A program made the translations under genes and the position numbers. The notes beneath the pieces were generated by a model that did no database searches, was not told where the DNA came from, and saw nothing but the letters and a program-made list of their open reading frames with translations. Of a stretch of 51,342 bases of DNA, positions 30,066-38,827 are shown piece by piece. Source of the DNA: Bacillota bacterium (GTDB taxonomy: Bacteria > Bacillota > Clostridia > Saccharofermentanales > Fastidiosipilaceae); assembly GCA_030057555.1 (NCBI GenBank), contig JASGUU010000005.1:1-51342 (forward strand). The letters run 5' to 3'. Numbering within the stretch: the stretch's first letter is position 1; every line of letters starts with the position of its first letter.

Positions 30066-32312
30066 ATGAACACAGAACGCAACCGCACGACCGGCTCGGC
30101 CGGATCAGGGTCCCGGGAGCGCATGAGCTTCGCGGGACCGCTTCTGCTGATGCTGTGCTTCGGCACGGCGAGTGTGCTGATCCTGATTTCCCTCTACCGC
30201 ATACAGATCCAGGAGCACGAAGTCTACGCCCTGGTCGCGGATCGGCAGCATTTTCGCAGCGTCGAGGAGGTGTCCGAGCGTGGGCCCATCTATGCGGCGG
30301 GCGGTGAGCCCCTCGCCCTGACGCGCCATGTCTACACCATAGGCATCACGCCCCGGGACCTGAAATCACAGGGGGCGAAGCGCCTCGCGAGGGAGACCGT
30401 CATCGCGGACCTCGCCGCCATTCTGTCGCTCACGGAGGATGAGGTCCGGCAGGCCGCAGCGCGCCAGGAGGACAACTGGGTCTGCCTGAAACGTGATGTT
30501 GACCGCGAAACCTACGACCGCCTCGTCGCCTGGCGGCGTGAATACCGCGTCGGCGGAATCGCCATCGACCCGACCATGCTGCGTCACTATCCCCAGAATG
30601 AGACGGCTTCGGCCGTGATCGGCTTTGTTTCGCAGGCCGACGGCATGACGGGCGTGAGCGGCATCGAGGCCAGCTACAACGAACGCCTCAGCGGACGTCC
30701 CGGCTACCGGTATGCCGAGCTCGACAATTTTGGCGGCGGTCAGCTGCCCTACAGCCGCAGTACGGCCGGCAGCGGCCGTGATGGTTCGGGGCTGGTTCTG
30801 AATCTCCATCTCGGCATCCAGAAGGCGGCACAGGACGCCGTTGACCTCGCGGTTGAACGCTATCAGGCGAGCGGAGGGGGACTCGCGATTGTTCTCAATC
30901 CCCATACCGGTGCGATCCTGGGGATGGCCCAGAGTGGCGCCTACAATCTGAACGATCCCTACGCGCGCCCGGCAGGCTGGACCGGAGAGGACTGGGAACC
31001 CGAGCACGATAAGGAGGCGCTGGACTACCTCTACAGCCATGTCTGGAACAGCCGCGCCATCACCGACGGCTATGAGCCCGGTTCCACGTACAAAGCCCTG
31101 ACGGCCGCCATCGCCCTGGACCTCGGCCTCGTCGGCGAGAACGAGGTCTTCTCCGACGATCCCGTCTGGGTGGAGGGCTGGACGGAGTACCCGATCTCCT
31201 GTTCCGTCGAGGGCGGCCACGGTCGGCGCACACTGGCCGAAGGCCTGGAGACCTCCTGTAACCCGGTTTTTGTGCAGCTCGCCCTGCGCATCGGCTGTGA
31301 GCGCTTCTATGACTATGTACGAGGCTTCGGCCACCGGGCTCCTACGGGCATCGATCTGCCCGGCGAAGCTTCGGGCCTCATCCACAGCAGCCCCATCCCC
31401 ATCGACCTCGCGGTCTGGTCCTTCGGCGAGCAGGCGACCGTGACGCCGCTGCAGCTGCTGACGGCTTTCGCCGCCTTCGCCAACGACGGCGTGCTGATGC
31501 GCCCGCAGATTGTGGCGCGCTTCCTGAGTCCGGACGGCGAGACCGAGGAGGCCGTCGCCCCGGAGGCCGTGCGTCAGGTGATCTCCGCCGAGACGGCCGC
31601 CAGCATGCTGACGCTGCTGCGCGGTGTGGTTGCCCGGGGCACCGGTGAGGTCGCTGAGGTGCCGGGCTATCGTGTGGCGGGGAAGACCTCGACTTCCACT
31701 CATGGCGAGAACGACGAGTACGAGGTGATCTCCTTTGCCGGCCTGGCTCCGGCCGCGGATCCCGAGATCGCCGTGCTGACGGTTCTCTACGAACCGCAGG
31801 CCTCGAGCGCCTCCTGGCCCGCCCAGATCGCCTGCCGCACGATCATCGATCAGAGTCTCGGGCTGCTGGGTGTCCGCAAATCCTGGACGGACGCGGAGCT
31901 CGCCCGCCTCTTCAGCCCCCAGCCCATCCGCGACGTGGTCGGTCAGACGGTTGGCGAGGCCGTCCGCCGCTCCCCCATCGTAAACTGGGAGGCCAGCACG
32001 GCAGCCGGCGTTGACCTCGACAGCGACCAGAGGGTCCTCGCCCAGTATCCGCCGCCCGGTACGCTGACCTCGGGCAGCGGAAGCTTCTATGTTTCTGTCG
32101 ACGGTACGATCCCGGAGGATCCGGTGCCGGTGCCGGACTTTGCCGGACTGGGCCTTGAGGAAGCCCTGCGCCTGGCCCGGCGCAGCGATCTCAACCTGCG
32201 CCTCGAGGGCACGAATCCGCGGGGTGTGGTGACGGGTCAGTCACCGCAGCCCAGCAGTCAGAATACGGGCAGCGTGAGACGCTTTGATGTCATTACGCTG
32301 CATTTTGGGTGA
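30066..32312 (+). CDS. ftsI: Class B penicillin-binding protein with two PASTA domains
   Basis: A 748-residue FtsI/SpoVD-type transpeptidase. An N-terminal membrane anchor lies at about 23-44, followed by a PBP dimerisation domain (RGPIYAAGGEPLALTRHVY). The transpeptidase domain has S340-T-Y-K343 and S397-C-N399. The third motif is K540-T-S542, where nearly all PBPs have KTG or KSG. Two PASTA repeats occupy about 620-748 (RDVVGQTVGEAVRR and VPVPDFAGLGLEEALR). It cross-links septal peptidoglycan with FtsW. It lies eight bases after ftsL. PASTA domains are typical for Gram-positive members. A SpoVD role in sporulation cannot be excluded. Confidence 0.93.
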   Translation: MNTERNRTTGSAGSGSRERMSFAGPLLLMLCFGTASVLILISLYRIQIQEHEVYALVADRQHFRSVEEVSERGPIYAAGGEPLALTRHVYTIGITPRDLKSQGAKRLARETVIADLAAILSLTEDEVRQAAARQEDNWVCLKRDVDRETYDRLVAWRREYRVGGIAIDPTMLRHYPQNETASAVIGFVSQADGMTGVSGIEASYNERLSGRPGYRYAELDNFGGGQLPYSRSTAGSGRDGSGLVLNLHLGIQKAAQDAVDLAVERYQASGGGLAIVLNPHTGAILGMAQSGAYNLNDPYARPAGWTGEDWEPEHDKEALDYLYSHVWNSRAITDGYEPGSTYKALTAAIALDLGLVGENEVFSDDPVWVEGWTEYPISCSVEGGHGRRTLAEGLETSCNPVFVQLALRIGCERFYDYVRGFGHRAPTGIDLPGEASGLIHSSPIPIDLAVWSFGEQATVTPLQLLTAFAAFANDGVLMRPQIVARFLSPDGETEEAVAPEAVRQVISAETAASMLTLLRGVVARGTGEVAEVPGYRVAGKTSTSTHGENDEYEVISFAGLAPAADPEIAVLTVLYEPQASSASWPAQIACRTIIDQSLGLLGVRKSWTDAELARLFSPQPIRDVVGQTVGEAVRRSPIVNWEASTAAGVDLDSDQRVLAQYPPPGTLTSGSGSFYVSVDGTIPEDPVPVPDFAGLGLEEALRLARRSDLNLRLEGTNPRGVVTGQSPQPSSQNTGSVRRFDVITLHFG

Positions 32313-32316
32313 CACC

Positions 32317-33804
32317 ATGCAAAGCCAGAACAGCGACCACCGTGACCTCGCCCGGCTGCTGGCGGGACTGGAAACCCTCCATGTGGAGGGACCCGCCGCC
32401 GGTGCCGTGCGGCGTCTGGCCTACGACAGCCGCCAGATCCTCGCCGCGAGCCTCTTCGTCGCGATTCCCGGAGAACGTCTGGACGGTCGCCGTTTCGTAC
32501 CCGAGGCCATCCGCGAAGGTGCCGTTGCCGTCGTCTATCAGGCGGCGGACCGGGAGATTGCCCGCAGCCTCGCCGCCGGCTGGCGCGAGGCTGCCGCAGC
32601 CGGAGCCGACAGGCTGACCTTCGTCGCCGTGAAGGATGCCCGCCGGGCACTCGCCCATCTTGCCGTACGCTTTTTTGACCGTCCGCCTGACGAGCCGCAG
32701 CTCTGGGTTGTCTCCGGGCCTGCCGGCACACGGACGCTGGCGGCGATGCTCCACGCTGCACTTGGCCAGCTGGGCATCCGGGCAGGCCTCGTGGACGGCA
32801 TGCGCCTCATGATCGGCGGCGAAACACGGTATGCGACGCGCAACCACCCTGAAGCTCCCGAGATCGAGGCCATTCTCTCGAGCTTTCGCGATGCCGGCGC
32901 CCGGCGTGCCGTGCTCAGCTTCGCGCCCGGGGATCTCGCGCATGCCCGGGCCGCCGGACTCGTTCCCGAGGCGACCCTGCTGACCGGGCCCGTGGCGGCA
33001 GCAGCTGAGCTGGCAGCGGCCGGCGACTGGGTGCAGACGGCCGTGAGTCATACACACGTGACGGCGGCGGGACGCGTGGCCGCCGAACTGCGGGCAGCGG
33101 ATCTCGAACTGCTGCGGGTGGACGGCCGTCCCGGGACGGGCTTTGCCTGTACAATTGATGGGTGCAGCCAGAGACTGGAACTGGGCCTGCCGACACGCTT
33201 CATGGTGGCTAACTGCCTGCAGCTGCTGCTGGTGTTCCGGCTCGCGGGACTGCCCACGAGGCCGCTCCTGCCCTGGCTGCGGACGCTCACGCTGCCCGGC
33301 CACCTCGAGATGGTGCCCAACGATCTCGGCTGTGATCTCTATATCGATCACGCCTGGACGGCCGCGGAGCTGGAGACACTGCTCGTTGAGCTCCGGCCGC
33401 ACTGCCGCGGCCGCCTGGTCGTCGTGGCCGGCGCCGGCGGCGATCGCAGTGCCCGCCCGCGGCGCCTGCTGGGCCGGACGGCCGCCCGTCTCGCGGATGT
33501 GGCCGTGCTGACGAGCAGTAATCCCCGCTCGGAGGGAGCGGATGCCATCGTGCGCGACCTGCTGGCTCAGACCGGCGGCGGCCGGGCGACGGTCCTCGGC
33601 ATCGCCGATCGGGTGGAGGCCATCCGGTGCGCCGTCGGGCTGCTCGAGCCCGGCGACCTGCTGCTGCTGGCAGGGAAGGGAGACGAGAGCTTTCGCATGC
33701 ACGCCACCGCCACCGAAGCCTATTCCGACCGCGCGGTGCTGGAGACGGCGCTGGCGCGACGCTCTGCCGGAGCGCAGGCGGACGGAGAAAGGGGATGTCG
33801 ATGA
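32317..33804 (+). CDS. Degenerate MurE-like Mur ligase homologue (probable pseudoenzyme)
   Basis: A 495-residue protein in the normal murE position. Fold landmarks of MurE remain: LAYDSRQILAASLFVAIPG in the UDP-binding domain, HPEAPEIEAIL, and the C-terminal run with RLADVAVLTSSNPRSEGAD. Catalytic features are missing. The P-loop G-T-x-G-K-T-T is G134-P-A-G-T138-R-T140, so the lysine is lost. The EVSSHAL block is replaced by VLSFAPG (199-205), and the central HxD region is absent. The Asp of DNPR is Ser (S401-N-P-R), and GKGHE reads GKGDE. It is intact, well placed, and coupled to murF by an ATGA overlap, so it is probably expressed. An ATP-dependent ligase activity is unlikely; a structural or regulatory role is my inference. 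Confidence 0.8.
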   Translation: MQSQNSDHRDLARLLAGLETLHVEGPAAGAVRRLAYDSRQILAASLFVAIPGERLDGRRFVPEAIREGAVAVVYQAADREIARSLAAGWREAAAAGADRLTFVAVKDARRALAHLAVRFFDRPPDEPQLWVVSGPAGTRTLAAMLHAALGQLGIRAGLVDGMRLMIGGETRYATRNHPEAPEIEAILSSFRDAGARRAVLSFAPGDLAHARAAGLVPEATLLTGPVAAAAELAAAGDWVQTAVSHTHVTAAGRVAAELRAADLELLRVDGRPGTGFACTIDGCSQRLELGLPTRFMVANCLQLLLVFRLAGLPTRPLLPWLRTLTLPGHLEMVPNDLGCDLYIDHAWTAAELETLLVELRPHCRGRLVVVAGAGGDRSARPRRLLGRTAARLADVAVLTSSNPRSEGADAIVRDLLAQTGGGRATVLGIADRVEAIRCAVGLLEPGDLLLLAGKGDESFRMHATATEAYSDRAVLETALARRSAGAQADGERGCR

Positions 33805-35288
33805 CACAGAGCTATCTGATTGACGAAATCCGGGAGGATCTCGCCTGCCCGCTCTACTGTGGCGGTGTTCGGCTGGATGCCGCCGGTCCGGAGCACAGCT
33901 TCTGCGGCGTCTCGACGGACAGCCGCAGCCTCGTACCCGGCAATCTCTTCATCGCTCTGCGCGGCGAACGCTTCGACGCCCACGACTTTCTGGATCAGGT
34001 GGCGGGACGTGCGGCCGCCGTCATCATCGACCGCACCGCCGCCCTCGATAAACTGCCGGCAGATCTGCCGGCTCTGCTGGTGCCGGATACGATGACGGCG
34101 CTGGACCGGGTCGCGTCCTGGTACCGCCGCCGCCTCGGGGCCCTCGGAGCCCGGGTGGTTGCCGTTTCCGGCAGTGTGGGGAAGACGACGACGCGTGAGA
34201 TGGTGATCGCCGCTCTCGGACGCCGCTACCGGGTGCATGGCACGGCCCAGAATTTCAACAACCATATCGGCCTCGCGCAGACCCTCTTCGCGGCACCGGA
34301 GACGGCGGAGGTGCTGGTGCTGGAGCTCGGTATCGACCAGCCCGGAGACATGGATGTGCTGGGTGCCGTGGCGGCTCCGGACATCGCGGTCCTGACCTCG
34401 CTCGGCCTCTCCCATGTCGCCCACTTCGACGGCCGTGAGGGCATCGCCCGCGAGAAACTGCGGCTGCTGGCGCATGTCGCTCCAGGCGGCGCCTGGATTC
34501 TCAACGCCGACGAGCCGCTGCTTCTGCAGGCGGCCCGGGAAGCGGGTGACATCAGCGTGACACTCGTCTCGGATGCCGCCGGCGTACCCGCCGGTCTGCC
34601 TCCGGCGGCGGCGCTGCTGCGGGCCTTTGACATCGAACTGCAGACTGCGGGCACGCGCTTTGCCGTCGCACTGGAAAACGTGGAGCCGGCCCGCACCTGT
34701 GCGCTGCCCGCCGTCGCACTCCAAGTCGCCGGCCGCCATCAGGTGCGCAACGCCCTCTTCGGCCTCGCCGCGGCCCGGCTTCTCGGCGTCACGCCGGAGG
34801 ATGCGGTGCCGGGCCTCGGCGACTTCGTCGTGACCGGTGATCGCCTGCGTCTGGTTGAAATTCCGCCCGTCACGGTGATCAACGACGCCTATAACGCGAG
34901 TCTGGAATCGATACGGGCAGCCCTGGACTTTATCGACACCGTAGCCGCCGGCAGAAGGCGGGTTGTCGCCATCGGCGGCATCGCCGAACTCGGGGCGCAC
35001 AGCGACCGGGTGCACGAGCAGGTCGGGCGGGCGATCGCCCGGACGGCTCCCGACTGGGTTCTGCTCTCCGGACCCGACGCGGCGGCCATGGAGCGGGGGC
35101 TGAGAGCGGTTCCGGGCGGAGAGGCGCTCCGCTGCCGGAGCTTCGCCTCGCGCGCTGAACTCGAAACGGCCCTGACCGCGGGCGTGCGCCCCGGCGATGT
35201 TATCCTGCTGAAGGCTTCGCGCACCTACGCCTTCGACCGCCTGCTGGAGCCGCTCAGACGCCGCACGGAGGAGCTTTCGCATGTCTGA
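33801..35288 (+). CDS. murF: UDP-MurNAc-tripeptide-D-alanyl-D-alanine ligase
   Basis: A 495-residue MurF. The N-terminal domain has GVSTDSRSLVPGNLFIALRGERFDAHDF. The ATP loop is intact as GSVGKTTT with the lysine at K128, in contrast to the upstream murE-like gene. NFNNHIGLAQTL, LELGIDQPGDM, and C-terminal VINDAYNASLESI and GGIAELGAHS are MurF hallmarks. It adds D-Ala-D-Ala to the UDP-MurNAc tripeptide; the dipeptide is made by the Ddl encoded near the window end. The start at 33801 follows AAAGGGG and forms an ATGA overlap with the previous stop. It overlaps mraY by eight bases. Confidence 0.97.
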   Translation: MTQSYLIDEIREDLACPLYCGGVRLDAAGPEHSFCGVSTDSRSLVPGNLFIALRGERFDAHDFLDQVAGRAAAVIIDRTAALDKLPADLPALLVPDTMTALDRVASWYRRRLGALGARVVAVSGSVGKTTTREMVIAALGRRYRVHGTAQNFNNHIGLAQTLFAAPETAEVLVLELGIDQPGDMDVLGAVAAPDIAVLTSLGLSHVAHFDGREGIAREKLRLLAHVAPGGAWILNADEPLLLQAAREAGDISVTLVSDAAGVPAGLPPAAALLRAFDIELQTAGTRFAVALENVEPARTCALPAVALQVAGRHQVRNALFGLAAARLLGVTPEDAVPGLGDFVVTGDRLRLVEIPPVTVINDAYNASLESIRAALDFIDTVAAGRRRVVAIGGIAELGAHSDRVHEQVGRAIARTAPDWVLLSGPDAAAMERGLRAVPGGEALRCRSFASRAELETALTAGVRPGDVILLKASRTYAFDRLLEPLRRRTEELSHV

Positions 35289-36294
35289 TCTGCGTGACTG
35301 CTTCTGTACCTTTCTCTTCGGCCTCACCGGCCTGACGGCAGCCGCTCTGCTCGGCCGTCCGCTGCTCGCCTGGCTCGGCCGCCATGGGGTCGGCCAGCAG
35401 GTGCGCGAGCTCGGGCCGAAGTCGCACTATAAAAAGAGCGGTACGCCGACCTTCGGAGGCTTCATCTTCATGCTGCCGATCACGGTCGGTACGCTGCTCG
35501 TGGCCCTCCGCCGGCCCGGCGCCCGGGCCCTGCTGCCCCTGCTGCTCTACGCTCTGGCCCTGCTCGCCACGGGCTTTGCCGACGATTATGTCAAGGTGCG
35601 CGTCAATAAAAAGGGCCTCTCGGCGCTCGCCAAATCCATTCCGATGTTTATCGCGACGGCTGTCTTCGTCGTCTGGTATCTCAGCGGCCACATGACCGAA
35701 CCCGTCCTCGTCATCCCCTTCACGACCTGCCGCCTCGCGATCACGGGCTGGTGGCGCCTGCCGTATGCGGTCTTTGCCTTCCTCTATCTCTACTTCATCG
35801 CGAATTCCGTCAATATTACCGACGGCGTCGACGGCCTGCTCGCCACGGTTTCCATCCCCGTGGCCCTGCTGCTGGGACTCGGGGGCGGCCTGCTCGGCCT
35901 CGCGGGCACAGCCGGCTATGCCAGAGTCGGCAGCCTGGTGGCCGGCTCGCTCCTGGGTTTTCTCATCTACAACCGCCATCCGGCCCGTGTCTTCATGGGC
36001 GACACCGGATCGCTCGCCCTCGGCGGCCTGCTCGCGGGCATGGGCCTCGTGACCGGCAGCCCCTGGATCTTCCTGCTGGCGGGCTTCATCTACTGTGCCG
36101 AGAGCCTCTCGGTGATCATCCAGCGCTTCTACTACCGCCGTACCGGCGGCCGGCGGATCTTCCGCATGTCGCCGATCCATCATCACTTCGAGCTCGGCGG
36201 CTGGACCGAGCCGGTCATCGTGCGCCGCTTCGCGCTGGTGACCGTGCTGGGTTCGCTGCTCGGCCTCGCGGCCTGGTGGCTGCAGTTCCGATGA
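35281..36294 (+). CDS. mraY: Phospho-N-acetylmuramoyl-pentapeptide-transferase
   Basis: A 337-residue polytopic enzyme that transfers phospho-MurNAc-pentapeptide to undecaprenyl phosphate, giving lipid I. Hallmarks are KSGTPTFGGFIF, the Mg2+ site GFADDYVKV (D101, D102), NSVNITDGVDGL, FMGDTGSLALGG and the PIHHHFELGGW signature. Length is normal. It overlaps murF by eight bases and ftsW by an ATGA. The usual next gene, murD, is absent. Confidence 0.98.
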   Translation: MSDLRDCFCTFLFGLTGLTAAALLGRPLLAWLGRHGVGQQVRELGPKSHYKKSGTPTFGGFIFMLPITVGTLLVALRRPGARALLPLLLYALALLATGFADDYVKVRVNKKGLSALAKSIPMFIATAVFVVWYLSGHMTEPVLVIPFTTCRLAITGWWRLPYAVFAFLYLYFIANSVNITDGVDGLLATVSIPVALLLGLGGGLLGLAGTAGYARVGSLVAGSLLGFLIYNRHPARVFMGDTGSLALGGLLAGMGLVTGSPWIFLLAGFIYCAESLSVIIQRFYYRRTGGRRIFRMSPIHHHFELGGWTEPVIVRRFALVTVLGSLLGLAAWWLQFR

Positions 36295-37637
36295 AGCGGG
36301 ACGAGGTCAGGAACGAGGAGGGCCGCTCCGTTCATTTCGGCCTGCTGACACTGGTGCTGATTCTGCTCCTGTTCGGTCTCGTCATGCTTTTTTCGGCCTC
36401 GATGGCCAGAGGGCTCGTGCGCGAAGACGATACGACGCACTATATCGCGCGCCAGATCGTCTTCTCGGCCGCCGGTCTCTTCGCCATCGCCGTCCTGACG
36501 CGTTTCCCGGCGCGGCGCCTGAACCGTTCCTCTCTCGCCGCCGGCAGCTACCTCTTTGTGACGCTGCTGCTCGTACTGGTCCTGAGCCCCCTGGGCATCA
36601 CCGCCAATCAGCATCGCCGCTGGCTGCCGCTGCTGCCGGGCATGACCTTTCAGCCCTCCGAGCTCGCCAAGATCGTTCTCGTCTTTGCCGCTTCCGTCTA
36701 CTACGAACGCCTCGACAGCTGGCGCCGGACAGAGGACTACGGCAGCCGCCGGGTGCGCCGCTTCGAGCGCGACGACAGCGGCCGTGAACGTGTGCGCCGG
36801 GTCCGGGTCCCTCTCGGCCCGGGCGGCCGGCTGTGGCGGGACTTTGCCTGGGACTTCCTCGTGCCCGGCTGCGCGCTCTCCGTCTGGCTTGTCCTCATCG
36901 GCCTGCAGTCGCATGTCTCGGCGATGCTGATTCTCTGCCTGCTGCTGCTGGCGGTGATGCTCGGAGCCGACATCCGGCCGCGCTCCTGGCTGCTGGCCGG
37001 AGCCGTGGCCCTGCTTCTGGGTCTGCTTCTCGCGCTCACGGTCTGGCTGAACCGCGAGCGGCTGCTGCTGCTCGCCGAGAACAGCAGCCTGGTCGGGAAA
37101 ATCGTGCAGCGTTTCGGCATCCTGCTGGGCCTGCCCGGGGTGAGCGGCGACGATGTCTACCAGTCCGAACAGGCGCTCATCGCGATCGGCTCGGGCGGCT
37201 TCTGGGGCATCGGTCTGGGCCGCAGCGCGCAGAAGGCGAACTACCTCCCGGAGGCCCACAACGACTACATCTATTCGATTATCTGCGAAGAACTGGGCTT
37301 TTTCGGCGGCGCGGCGATCGTGCTGCTCTTTGCCGCCTTCATGCTGCTGGGCTTCCTGATTGCAGGACGGCAGCGCCGGCGCTTCGAGCGGGTGCTGGTC
37401 ACCGGCTACACCGCCCTCATCAGCATCCAGGCAACCCTGAGCATCGCGGTGAACCTGCGCCTCGTCGCGCCGACGGGCGTCTCGCTGCCCTTCTTCAGCT
37501 ACGGAGGCACGGCAAACTTCTTCTTCCTCACTGCCGTCGCCATGATTCTGAACGTCTCGAAATACGGCGCCCCCGCACCCGCCCGCAGGACAGGGGCGGC
37601 GGCGCGGCGGCTGAGCGGGAAGAAACGCGCAGCGTGA
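36291..37637 (+). CDS. ftsW: SEDS-family division protein FtsW
   Basis: A 448-residue SEDS protein with about ten membrane segments. Landmarks are VMLFSASMA, NQHRRWLPLLPGMTFQPSELAK, the loop NYLPEAHNDYIYSIICEELG with the catalytic Asp, and PTGVSLPFFSYGGTANFF. An insertion of about 60 charged residues, very rich in Arg (around 144-195), lies between predicted helices where most FtsW have a short cytosolic loop. It polymerises septal glycan with the PASTA PBP of the cluster. The start lies in an ATGA overlap with mraY; the much longer open frame upstream is only a shadow of mraY. Confidence 0.93.
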   Translation: MKRDEVRNEEGRSVHFGLLTLVLILLLFGLVMLFSASMARGLVREDDTTHYIARQIVFSAAGLFAIAVLTRFPARRLNRSSLAAGSYLFVTLLLVLVLSPLGITANQHRRWLPLLPGMTFQPSELAKIVLVFAASVYYERLDSWRRTEDYGSRRVRRFERDDSGRERVRRVRVPLGPGGRLWRDFAWDFLVPGCALSVWLVLIGLQSHVSAMLILCLLLLAVMLGADIRPRSWLLAGAVALLLGLLLALTVWLNRERLLLLAENSSLVGKIVQRFGILLGLPGVSGDDVYQSEQALIAIGSGGFWGIGLGRSAQKANYLPEAHNDYIYSIICEELGFFGGAAIVLLFAAFMLLGFLIAGRQRRRFERVLVTGYTALISIQATLSIAVNLRLVAPTGVSLPFFSYGGTANFFFLTAVAMILNVSKYGAPAPARRTGAAARRLSGKKRAA

Positions 37638-37675
37638 ACCAGGAGCGCTGCCGGCAGGAGAGAGGAGGCAGTTTC

Positions 37676-38827
37676 ATGACAGATCCAGCCGGAGGACCTC
37701 TCGTCCTCTTTACCGGCGGCGGCACCTCCGGGCACATCACGCCGGCTCTGGCGATCGCCGAAGAACTCGTTGCCCGTGTTCCCGGTGTGAGGGTGAACTT
37801 TGTCGGCTCGGCTGCGGGGCTGGAGGCCGACCTCGTACCGCGGGCCGGCTATCCCTTTCATGCCATCAGCGCCCGGCCCTTCCGCCGCCGGCTCTCGCGC
37901 GCCCTGCTGCTGGCCGTGCGAGATTTTTTCGCCGGCCGCCGCCAGTGCCTCGCCCTGCTCGACCGGCTTAGGCCCGCCGCCGTGGTCGCCACCGGTGGCT
38001 ATGTCTCGGCACCCCTGCTGGCCGCGGCCCGGCGCCGGGGCGTGCCCTATCTGATTCACGAACAGAATGCCCTGCCCGGCCGCGCCAATCTCGTGATGGC
38101 GCGGCGGGCCGCGGCCCTCTGCCTGGGCTATGAAGCCGCCCGTGAACACTTTCCCGCAGGAGTGCCGGTCACCGTGACCGGCAACCCCGTTCCGGCTCTG
38201 TACCGCGAACTGACACGGGAGGCGGCCCGCCGCCGTCTCGGCTATCGGCCCGGGGAGCGGATTATCCTCGTGACCGGCGGTTCGCTTGGCGCGAGAACGC
38301 TGAACCGCGTCGCCCTCGACTGGCTGGAATCAGCCGCTCCGGCGCGGGATGTGCGCCTGGTTCTGGTCTCAGGCCGCAGTCTGGCCGCGGAGACGCGCGA
38401 GCGGGCGGAGCGGATCGCCGACCCCCGTCTCGAACTCCACGACTTCCTCTACGACATGCCCTGGTATCAGGCGGCGGCGGACCTCATCGTCTGCCGCGCG
38501 GGAGCGCTGACCTGTGCCGAGATCGCCGCGCTCGGCCGCGTCGCCCTCTTCGTCCCCTATCCCCATGCGACCGGCGACCATCAGGCGCACAACGCCCGCG
38601 TCGCCGCCACGGCGGGGGCGGCCTTCTTCGCCCGTGATGACGAGGCGTCCGCCGCCGGGCTCGAGGCGGCTCTGGAGAGTCTCGAAAAGCCCGGCGTCAA
38701 GGCGGCGATGGAGGCGTGCTCGCGTACCCTCGCACGGCCCGGGGCCCGCCGCGACATCGTTGACCGCCTCCTCGCCGTCTGGAAGGGGCCCGAGCTGTCC
38801 GGGAATACCCGCGATGCGGAACACTGA
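37676..38827 (+). CDS. murG: UDP-GlcNAc:lipid I GlcNAc transferase
   Basis: A 383-residue GT28 enzyme making lipid II on the cytosolic membrane face. Hallmarks: FTGGGTSGHITPALA with H20, VVATGGYVSAPLL, HEQNALPGRANL, VTGGSLGARTLN, and CRAGALTCAEIAALGRVALFVPYPHATGDHQ-type C-terminal donor site. The first residue of that block is Cys, where Ser is usual. AGGAGG at 37663-37668 sets the start; the preceding 38-base gap is one of the few in this cluster. It overlaps ftsQ by 14 bases. Confidence 0.96.
   Translation: MTDPAGGPLVLFTGGGTSGHITPALAIAEELVARVPGVRVNFVGSAAGLEADLVPRAGYPFHAISARPFRRRLSRALLLAVRDFFAGRRQCLALLDRLRPAAVVATGGYVSAPLLAAARRRGVPYLIHEQNALPGRANLVMARRAAALCLGYEAAREHFPAGVPVTVTGNPVPALYRELTREAARRRLGYRPGERIILVTGGSLGARTLNRVALDWLESAAPARDVRLVLVSGRSLAAETRERAERIADPRLELHDFLYDMPWYQAAADLIVCRAGALTCAEIAALGRVALFVPYPHATGDHQAHNARVAATAGAAFFARDDEASAAGLEAALESLEKPGVKAAMEACSRTLARPGARRDIVDRLLAVWKGPELSGNTRDAEH

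Noticed and set aside
35751-36290. N-terminal extension of ftsW upstream of 36291
   Set aside because: The extra codons are a different frame of mraY. The ATGA overlap start and SEDS homology set the start at 36291.
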